Shown here piece by piece: positions 56,133-64,000 of a stretch of 64,000 nt of DNA (positions within the stretch are counted from its first letter, which is position 1; each line of letters opens with the position of its first letter). Made by a program: the position numbers and the translations under genes. Origin of the DNA: Steinernema hermaphroditum (Eukaryota > Nematoda > Chromadorea > Rhabditida > Steinernematidae); the NCBI GenBank assembly GCA_030435675.1, contig CM059621.1:1364001-1428000 (forward strand). Reading direction: 5' to 3'. The notes under the pieces are model-generated. The model saw nothing but the letters and a program-made list of their open reading frames with translations. It did no database searches and was not told the DNA's origin.

Positions 56133-57364
56133 TCATTGATGTGTTAAAGGTGCTACGGAAATAACGGGCGTTGACCCGACGTTTCCTGTCATAATTTTGC
56201 GAAACGCATTCACAACGACCCTTCTGTAAGGAGTTATCAGAAGAATGACTGCGAGACAGTTTACCGATGAGTGTAAACTGATCAATACTTCAGCTGCGGT
56301 GACAGCCTCTACATACAATGTACTCGAAATTGACTGAAAATTCAGTTTTCTTACCTTTCGCAACATTCCTACCGAACAGAATTGTGATGAACATCACCGT
56401 GAGGGGACCTCCGAGCAGGGCCACTGGCGCAATAGTCTTCAATTCCGTAGTTCTATCTTTGACCCGTTGTTTCTCACCTGCACTATCAGTGACTTCAGTA
56501 GTTGAACATGCATACGATATGTCTGTGTGGACATTATTTCCCTATATGACCTGAACTGATTGACTATTCCTCTCATGAAGCAGATCACAGCAATCGACCA
56601 GAAAACCATTAAAGAGACTGCCATTGTTGTGGCTACAAGGACACCTTTATCCGTAACTCCGAAGATTGGAGTACGATCCAGAAAGACAATGAACTCAGGA
56701 TGGACCTTGAACACTTAGATGGATAAATCACCAATGGCTTGCATACCTGTATCACGAATGCCTTAAAATCATCATCAGAACGGATGCTTAGTACGAAGGA
56801 TGCTGCCCACAGACCGGATGGAACGAGCATTACCAGAACGGTTGCACACCCGTAGTGCCATTTCCTAACGGTCTTTCCGAAAATCTTGAAGTCGATTTTT
56901 AACGAATGATATCGATAAAAGAACGCGATCAACAAGGAAGCCATGCTTGCACCTGTGCAAAATACACCCATTGTCTAAATAGCGTGTTTGGAAATGATTC
57001 CATAAGTATAGCCTACGTAGACAACTTTTCCCCCTTGAGGACCCAGCAGGCTAGCAACTCCATTTGTATACAAAGCTAATATTTCTATCACGAGCGTTGG
57101 TAGCGTGATTACTTCCAATACCACATCCATCAGAAATGTCCAAATCTAAATGGACAACACACAGAACTGATCGCACACCAAACAACATACCGATACGTTC
57201 AACAGCACGTATTTGTACACTTGAAAACTTTCCGGTGACCTGCACATTATAAGATATACAGTGAGAATGTGTAGAGGCATGGAAAGAGCGATATTTCCGA
57301 ACGTTATCCAACGAAAAACTCTATATTTCTCATCATATTCGTGAAAGACGTCGTATTTGGCCAT
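56133..57364 (-). CDS. Srh/Sri-type 7TM chemoreceptor (copy 2)
   Basis: Six exons: 57364-57191, 57145-57017, 56974-56747, 56705-56478, 56436-56355, 56308-56133 (1017 nt, 338 aa). The first five exon lengths (174, 129, 228, 228, 82) are identical to those of the gene at 41415-42694, which fixes the splice choices. Motifs: LSMPLHILTVYLIMCRSP in TM1, YKYVLLNVS in TM2, FYRYHSLKID after TM3, VHPEFIVFLDRTPIFG before TM5, and SVNCLAVILLITPYRRV at the end of TM7. A splice acceptor (CGCAG) directly precedes the ATG. The protein is markedly diverged from copy 1, so the duplication is old. Confidence 0.85.
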
Positions 57365-58176
57365 CTGCGAATGGTTTATTCGAATTCTGCAAATCGGTCT
57401 ACAAGAATAGAGATAAAAGTTGCACTTACAGCAAGTTACTATGCAAGCGACCATATACCTAGAAGCGACGATCTTCCGATCTCTGACAATATGAACCCTC
57501 TTCAACAAGCTTACATCGAATTAGGATAGAACCTAGATTGCCTAGCGCGTAGGCTATTAATCAAGTTATTTGTGTCACTCGTTGTTGTGGCGTTCCTGAT
57601 GCACGGGTGTTTGCCTGTAGAATACAAACAGTGTTCTTCGATCTCGACGTAGTTGTTTTTTGTATGCCCCTTTTTGTCATAACAGCATGTACATGTGTTG
57701 TTAGGCAAATTCGAGGAAACGAGAGCTTCCTGGTTACCTATATGATCAGCGGCTTTAAATTTGTGTGTTTTGCAAGTGTTGTCCAGGTTGTTGGGGTGGG
57801 GTTATGGGTCTCGACACGATTCGCCTGTGGAGGGGAACAAGTTGCGGGCGGGCGAGCAAAGCGAGCCAGCAGAGGTTTTTACCAGCAGTTTTTTTCAAAA
57901 CTTTCAGATTTTCACAAAAGCTAACCTGTCGCGCAGCCTCGACAACAGTTTTTGTGGCACAAGTATGTGGGACAAGAAGTAGGACAAGTATAGTTCCAGA
58001 AGCGAGTTGAAAATCCGAACGATTCCAGGTCCGCGTCCGGATTCATCTTTGGACTTGTTGGGAACACTGTTTACAGATATCGTCAAAGCAGCTATTGTGA
58101 AATTTCCAATTTATATCGGTGCAGCACATTACAAGAGAAAAAGCTTATGGACACAACGAACAGTACGAAGAAAAAA
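57365..58176. other. Intergenic, no gene recognised
   Basis: A plus-strand frame at 57607-57924 has no motif. 57830-57880 is GC-rich. Nothing supported. Confidence 0.45.
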
Positions 58177-58671
58177 TTATCTCTGAAGCTTGTCGATTTT
58201 TTTCTGGAGGGTCTGCATCTTCTTAGAGTTCTTTTTTATCGCCTTCTTGTTTCCCAGAATATGCCCTTCAAGATTGTAAATGCCAACGTCGCAGTCGAGA
58301 ATGGTTCTATCGTACTTTCTTCTCAGCTCTTCGAAATGAGCTTTCTTCTCTTTTAGATGCTCGTTTCTTTGTTTTTCAGTTTGCAGTTCTTGATTAAGAG
58401 ATTGTTCGAATCCAAAGCTCAGCGCGTTGAAGTAGCCGGCAATGATCTCCGGAAAGAATGGATCTGTGGCATCGAACTGGATGATGAATGAAGCTGCTTC
58501 GTCGATCGCTTCCTTCAACCCATTATCTATTTCGTCCATTCTCTTCAGCGCATCGATAAAAGCGTTTCCATCGACCAGTTGGAATGGGAGATTGCTCACC
58601 AAGTGTAGCAGTCCGTCAACCTTGTTACTCAAAGAGGGAGAGTGAAGGAGAATGCGAATACTCGTAGCCAT
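58177..58671 (-). CDS. Coiled-coil protein of unknown function
   Basis: One uninterrupted frame of 164 aa from the ATG at 58671 (MATSIRILLHSPSL). The N-terminal two thirds look helical and mildly hydrophobic, with a DPFFPEIIAGYFNALSFGF segment. The C-terminal 70 residues are strongly charged with heptad-like Leu/Ile spacing (LNQELQTEKQRNEHLKEKK and KKMQTLQKKIDKLQR). No signal peptide, TM or known domain. Single-exon and unrecognised, so it may be a lineage-specific gene or part of a larger gene whose other exons I missed. Confidence 0.5.
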   Translation of the reverse strand: MATSIRILLHSPSLSNKVDGLLHLVSNLPFQLVDGNAFIDALKRMDEIDNGLKEAIDEAASFIIQFDATDPFFPEIIAGYFNALSFGFEQSLNQELQTEKQRNEHLKEKKAHFEELRRKYDRTILDCDVGIYNLEGHILGNKKAIKKNSKKMQTLQKKIDKLQR

Positions 58672-59015
58672 TCTGTGATTTAATTTACAAGGACGATCTT
58701 TGCCACATAAATACAGCTTTGGCGCTGAAATGCGATGCGAAGGTGACATTCTTCTTCAATAGCGTGGCATCGCAAAATCGACTTCTTCAAACTAGACGTT
58801 CGACCAGTGGCTAGATGTACTATATACTGTGTACATGTACAATGTAGAAGACTGTACAAGTAACTCTCAAGCAGTGTACTCTCTCGTGCCCACAATTTTG
58901 CGCTCACTAGGCACTAAGGACCAAGAATTATCAATTTATATATGAGGAAGGACTGAATGTTATGCAAAGAAAAATGATTCACTATTGTTCAATAGATTCA
59001 TAGATGCCGTCTTCA
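58672..59015. other. Intergenic, no gene recognised
   Basis: No coding exon seen. Confidence 0.5.
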
Positions 59016-60275
59016 TCAAGCTTGAACATTACTCCTAGCAGCACCGACACCATTATGCAGCGGTCCAACGGAACTGTCGGTGAACGAAACGAGCTTCTGT
59101 TCTTTGATTATTTTTACAATATATTTACGTGCTTCCGGGTTGAAGAAAATCAGTGTCATTCTGAAATGACGACACGTCAATTAGAGGAAAAGGCGAACAT
59201 TGAACTAACGAATTGATCAGATCGGTGAATCGGGTTAGCGAAAACGACACAATTCGGAATAGAGCCTTGTCCTCACGTAGTGAATTGTCTCCTAGACTCA
59301 ACAGCGCGATGTCGATAAACATGGGAATGTTTTGGAAAGCACTCTAAATCGATTACGGCCGTACCATGTGGGAGTGCCGAAAGTACCTGAGCAAAGAATC
59401 TAACGTTCCGCTTAAACATCTTGTCATTGTCCTGGTGTTTCATTTTCTAAAACGGCTTAGCGTTAATAACTCAACTACCATGCTACCTTAAGTTTCAAAA
59501 TCTTGACAAAAGTGCACAAATCCACAACGATTGCCCCTGTGCAGAAGCTGACCCAGCACAGATAGTTGAAAATGGTTCCTACGTTGAAGGAAGGCTGTCG
59601 GCCATCTTCACATCCAATGACAACGTAGCCATAGTGCTTAGCACTAAAGCCCAGCATGTTGCACGGGAGAACTAAACGGCATTCAGAAGAAAGACAAGTC
59701 AGACTTGCCGTAGTATGGTGCTGCCAATAGCCATGCGCCCACTGTTAATCCGGCCACCATTTTTTTACAGTTCTTCATGGAGAACAGTATCTTATACTGG
59801 AAAATGAAGTAGACCGAAACTAGTCGATTCAAGGAGATAAGTACGTGAAGCGAACAGGACATTCCCGATAAGTAGTAGCCAAAGGCTCCAACAACTAGTC
59901 CCAAAATAGGTGTGAAGCTTGTAGGTTGTCTGAAAAGACACCGAAAAGATAAGCCTGTTTACCTGCTCTGAACCTACGTCAGTGTGACCGGCCCTGAATA
60001 GCTGATGTGCAGCAGACTGCTCATCATCTCAAAAATGGTGCGAGCTGCACATAAGAATCCGAAGGCGTTATGAAAAATGTTGATCTTCTTGAATATATAA
60101 AGATTACCGGCTCCGAAAACTAACTGTATATAGCAGAGCTGTAAAGGAGGCAGTCTACAGGATGAATATGCATCGGCGAGCTTACTCCAATAATTGTCCA
60201 GCCAATGATTAGATCGTTCCGCACACGATAGCCCTTTCCAAGCAGTTCATGTCCAAAAATAAGTGTCGCGTTCAT
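59016..60275 (-). CDS. Srx-family 7TM chemoreceptor (copy E, divergent)
   Basis: Seven exons: 60275-60186, 60138-59978, 59929-59709, 59671-59487, 59446-59387, 59343-59210, 59160-59016 (996 nt, 331 aa). Exons 2, 3 and 5 (161, 221 and 60 nt) have exactly the lengths of copies A-D, which identifies the family and sets the splice sites. Motifs: MNATLIFGHELLGKG at the start, FHNAFGF in exon 2, ISLNRLVSVYFIFQYK in exon 3, LPCNMLGFS in exon 4, and IFFNPEARK in the last exon. Intron 3 begins with GC (gcaagt at 59708). The TM3 Cys-Val-Met-His-Trp context of the other copies is replaced. Intact. Confidence 0.82.
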
Positions 60276-61032
60276 CTCCCCAGTCAGGATGAAGAAGATT
60301 GGCAAAATAAGCAAGCACCTACGGTTATCCACAACCCTGCAGAGCAAGCTGAACAAGACTCCGCTGTGAAGTACCTAAAGCGATTAGGAACCGGTTAGTA
60401 CGTTTGTATGAAGCAACCAGATCTTTGACCACTGAAAAATGTATAAGAAAGATATCATTAAACAACGACAAAACAATATCAATTGCAGCGGAAACAATCG
60501 CGGAAAATTGAAGTCGAATATAGTTGTTATCGTTCCAAGAAATGCATCATGTGCGTTATGAGAAGAACATCATGTCGCAAGGAACAGCTACGCTAATTAT
60601 AGTGGTGTGACGCAAGGAACCTATAGGTTACCCATCTGGAAATGACACACAGATTTGACTATAGAGCCGCACAAGTTTACGAGTTTAAGCTGTTGGCGGT
60701 TGGTGTCTGGAAGTACATCAAGGAACCGCATATGTTACGGTTACGGCAAAACACGCATTGTTCGTATATGTACGAATATGATCCCCAGACGGCGGCCTTT
60801 ATTTTGCACGGCTTTCTCCCACGAATTCATGGGAGTTGATGGCAACTACAAGGAATAAATGCCAAGCGACTATCATGTAGCATGAGTCACGATTGGTGCA
60901 TTGGTGCAACAAAAACACTGACATTGCGATATTCATTGCCTGCATGAGCTGGAATGGCCTCAAATAAAGGCCCATGTCCCGATAACATCACATCGAAATC
61001 TGTACCTACACGTTATCTGGACATGCCCATAT

Positions 61033-61522
61033 TTACATTTTTTTTACAAATTTGTGTGTTTACAGTGCATTCAGTTCATGCAGGTGAGTACAAAACAATG
61101 CTGACCGAGCAGCGTCAGAGCAAGCACTCTGAATGCAGTCGTTTGCAGCAGTCGAGAGCTGGATGTATCAGAAGTTTTCTTAAGGCTCATTTATGCTCTA
61201 GGTGACACAAAACGCCCTTTTTGGTGCCGCTTAGCTTGTCTACGTGTGAGTATTTAAGCAAAACCGAATATTACTGCAAAGTCATGATGCTTTCGGATCG
61301 AGCTATCAAACCATCATGCAAAAAAACTTAGGTTAACTTTAAGTAGGTTAAGTTAACTGTCGCTTAGCTTCAACTTTTCTGTCGCGCAGCTGTGTCGCGT
61401 AGCTGCGCGACAGTCAACTTGACAACGACAGCGCGTTTTTCTACAAATTTGTGAGTTTACAGTGCATTCAGTTTATGCAGGTGAGTACAAAACAATGGTG
61501 ACCGAGCAGCGTCAGAGCAAGC
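61033..61522. repeat. 90-bp direct repeat pair flanking a hairpin
   Basis: The segment around tttacagtgcattcagtt ... gaccgagcagcgtcagagca at about 61033-61122 recurs at about 61432-61522 with a handful of mismatches. Between them is a perfect 13-bp inverted repeat (next entry). Confidence 0.75.
61379..61413. repeat. Perfect 13-bp inverted repeat (hairpin)
   Basis: ctgtcgcgcagct (61379-61391) is followed by a 9-nt loop and agctgcgcgacag (61401-61413). A wider imperfect arm pair, aagtt(a/g)actgtcgc, encloses it at about 61350 and 61420. GC-rich against an AT-rich background. Confidence 0.8.
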
Positions 61523-61957
61523 AGCATAGAATAAGCTTTTGTACCTGGAGGATTTCTTAGAATAAGTAGCACCTTTGTATTTTTGTTTCGCATTGGAAGA
61601 CAATAACATCATCGGATCCTTAAACCATATGGCTTCCGGGATGCGGATGAATACGGAACAGATTGTATTCTTCACAAGCAAAAGCATTTGCTTCACCAAG
61701 GTGCTATGAAATGATGAATAACCGTTATTGCTTATCAAAATGTGCATGAGGGTAAAAATACTGATAAGCCTACAATCGTCAGCAAACTCTCTGGCAGTAA
61801 TTCTACTTAAGTCAGAAATAAATGAGCCTGGCTGCTTTGACAAATAAAGTAGTCCAATGATAGTAAGCAGCAAAGATTACCTTACAATTTGGTGGCAACA
61901 TGGAAGGAGTTGCAACATTCGCTACTCCACAAACATGTCAATCAAGTTGTGTACCGG

Positions 61958-62320
61958 TCAACGGAAAACATCTGGCTTGTGCACATGAGCGCGTTCTGTC
62001 TTGTTTTCGTTTCTACATCCGTCGAGTGCAGAATCAAGAAATTTATAGTACTACGAGAAGAAATAGATGGTAAACACCATTTCACAACTACAAAATGAAA
62101 GCTGATTAAGGCTACTCACTAGATCTGTCGGATCAAATCGAATGATTCGATGTTTTCTCAAATATCGGATTTTCGATGCTATTCGTACTTGGGAGCATTT
62201 GCTCAGCGGAAGACTGAACTGGCGACCTCCTGCATAACAGGCGGACACACTGCCAGTCAGCCAAACAAGCGCACTTAAGACAAGCCTCACCATTACTAGT
62301 AGCCCACTGGTACGTAGCAT
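61958..62320 (-). CDS. Possible small secreted protein
   Basis: Two exons, 62320-62120 and 62050-61958 (294 nt, 97 aa), joined in phase 0 with a GTGAGT donor and CTCGTAG acceptor. A signal-like N-terminus (LVMVRLVLSALVWLTGSVSA) is followed by a basic mature region with three Cys (CYAGG, KCSQ, DGCRN). An odd Cys number and absence of a known pattern make the model tentative. More exons downstream are possible. Confidence 0.4.
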
Positions 62321-63120
62321 TGCCCTTTTTTTGCCTGATTAACCATCATTTTTTTATCGACCGGGAAACACATTCACTCTTGTCAATCAAATACTCCATT
62401 TTTGGATGTTTACCAGTGGAAACATCGCAAACAGTGACTACGGTATATGGGACCCTTCTTCCTTGTTTGCTATTTTTTAGCACTCCGCTCCCTTGCAACA
62501 CATTGGCAGTTTTGAAAACAACTTAATCAAACGCAACTGGATGTTTTCGCATCGTCGCAAAAAAATCCTGATTAGGAACTGAAGGGCATATGTGTCTTCT
62601 TCCTTATTTTTGTTTTTGTACATTCCTCGCTTTGCAGAGACCTTAAGTGTGAGAAGGATGTCTCCCTTAAGAATGGGTCTGCATGGAAGTGGCCAGTAAT
62701 CTTGATGCTTGCGCATTTACAGCTATTTTATGCGCCACGGACAATGCCGCCAAAACGAAAACACTTCACTTCTGAGTGTCTAGAGCGACTGTTGTCAACT
62801 TTTCTGTTTTTATTTGGGCACTTTAGAAGTGTGCTATGCAGGCGGCGTTGAATGTGACCAAGTAAATATCGACCAATAATCACTGTTTTTCCTCATAATC
62901 TCATGCATGATATAACTGCCATAGCATGGGTTATAACAGCGGTTCTCTTCCCAATTCTAGGATTTCAGTGTTCTTCCTATTAATTCTTCCCCCAGCAGAA
63001 ATGTGTCATCATACCTATAGAATATTGATGTCTTTTATTATTGATAACTACACAGAACCAAATACACAAATGTTTATTGATGTCACTCAAGCCATGAGCG
63101 CCCGCAATTCATTGTTGAAT
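62321..63120. other. Intergenic, no gene recognised
   Basis: Only short frames without support. Confidence 0.5.
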
Positions 63121-63727
63121 TCATACGGCTGCAGCATGAAAGCCTTGAAGTGCGGATCTGAACAAAGAATATACTAGCGGTGTCATAATAATATCAATTT
63201 TACTTTCAATTAGTTCCCTAAGATGAGGAAAGTAGGCGAAAAGGGCCGCCCTTTCGAATTCGGTCATATCTGCAATTTCAAGTCCAGAGAGTCTAGCGCT
63301 TCTGGCGAATGCCTGGCTGTCCAAAACGCCATTCGGGAACCAGGCTCTGAACTCTGACCTGCGGTCCCGGATGAACTTCCTAACGCGTTCCGGCAGCATG
63401 TACTCCTTGACGCTGACTTCCTTTTGGTATTGAGTCAGCTTCTTGTACAAGGTAGGATACCGATCTTGGGCCATGCTGACAATGTCATTTGTCTGCACGT
63501 CGAGTCCTAATGCGACGGATAGTCGAAACATCATGGCGACCGTGTTGAACTCGGATTTCTCACGGGGGGTAAGCTAAACACAGACAAACGTGTGAATAGG
63601 GAGCTCAGCAGCCTACATTGTTATGGAATTGAGTTTTGTCTGCGTGAGTAAACGCCTTGAACAGAAGATCCTGTGGTCGCACATAAGCTGGGATGGACAG
63701 AAAGAGGACTGTAATTAAGATAGACAT
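63121..63727 (-). CDS. Fatty-acid and retinol-binding (FAR)-like secreted protein (second gene)
   Basis: Two exons, 63727-63617 and 63573-63121 (564 nt, 187 aa). A signal peptide (MSILITVLFLSIPAYV) is followed by a helical protein with the same motif order as the gene at 28081: LTPREKSEF, a YPTLYKKLTQYQKEV helix, LPERVRKFIRDRRSEF, and MTEFERAALFAYFPHLREL. The LP..V.KF...RR and FP/YP segments are the parts shared by the two. The C-terminus ends HAAAV. FAR family assignment rests on these helices and the size. Lipid binding is not demonstrated. Confidence 0.68.
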
Positions 63728-64000
63728 TTGGCCAGACTATGGAATTCTATACTACTTTTTTGGGTTAAATATAGGCAAGTGTGTAAGAAAACTGGACAAA
63801 TCAGGAACTGATTGTAGAAAAAACAGGCCCTCCCCAACAACAGCTACAGTAGTCCTGACTGCATGTTGATGCACATTCAGACACATGCAAGAGTTCGTTG
63901 TTCAGGTTGACCGCAGTAGTCATAAACATCTTAGAGTAAAAGTTCGTGACAACCGGTTTTTCGCAACCTTGCACATTTGAACGTTTGGTCTTATGCGGTC
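63728..64000. other. No gene seen at window end
   Basis: Upstream region of the FAR-like gene; no TATA or other site could be assigned with confidence. Confidence 0.4.

Larger units (their letters stand above)
60276..61957. other. Intergenic with direct repeats and a hairpin
   Basis: No supported gene. A minus-strand frame at 61457-61873 (about 138 codons, hydrophobic start MLLTIIGLLYL) could be an exon of the small secreted gene just upstream on that strand, but no clean join was found. Repeats at 61033-61522 are listed separately. Confidence 0.45.

Overview
This is a nematode nuclear genome segment. The evidence is threefold: the gene families present (Srx, Srh/Sri and Srbc-type 7TM chemoreceptors, NAS-type astacin proteases with EGF and CUB domains, fatty-acid and retinol-binding (FAR) proteins); introns of mostly 40-55 bp ending in TTTCAG-like acceptors; and putative splice-leader acceptors just 5' of some start codons. 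The short introns and this gene set suggest a rhabditid (clade V) relative, which is inference. There is no bacterial, organellar or CRISPR content. I assembled exon models by hand from splice sites, conserved exon lengths and paralogue comparison; every model called intact sums to a multiple of three.

Layout. 1.9-7.0 kb: two Srx receptor genes (+), the second broken by a nonsense codon. 7.9-9.3 kb: an astacin pseudogene with a destroyed zinc site. 10.2-15.3 kb (-): an astacin, a four-TM protein and a 7TM receptor. 16.7-18.8 kb: a divergent astacin (+). 19.0-20.8 kb: an intact Srx gene (-), close inverted paralogue of the broken one. 20.8-25.2 kb: gene-poor, with direct repeats and a complete hAT-type MITE. 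25.2-26.6 kb: a fourth Srx gene. 27.6-30.0 kb: a small secreted peptide, a FAR-like protein and a Gly/Tyr-rich secreted protein. 30.6-33.9 kb: a second copy of the four-TM plus astacin pair (+). 34.3-38.1 kb: an Srbc-like receptor and an intronless Srh/Sri-like receptor, followed by a 1.3 kb mariner element with intact terminal repeats and a dead transposase. 41.4-48.9 kb: an Srh/Sri receptor (+), a divergent four-TM protein, a divergent astacin and a ferroportin (all -). 49.7-52.1 kb: a bestrophin (+). 52.4-55.7 kb: a third four-TM plus astacin block, its four-TM gene reduced to a fragment and a dispersed repeat inserted. 56.1-60.3 kb: an Srh/Sri receptor, a coiled-coil protein and a fifth Srx gene (all -). 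63.1-63.7 kb: a second FAR-like gene (-).

Functionally this is a fast-turnover island of environmental-sensing receptors and secreted proteases, with lipid-binding and secreted peptides, between two conserved membrane transport genes (ferroportin for iron export, bestrophin as an anion channel). Its main dynamic is local duplication: a four-TM/astacin block in three copies (one inverted), five Srx genes and two Srh genes with matching exon structures. Pseudogenes show the matching losses.
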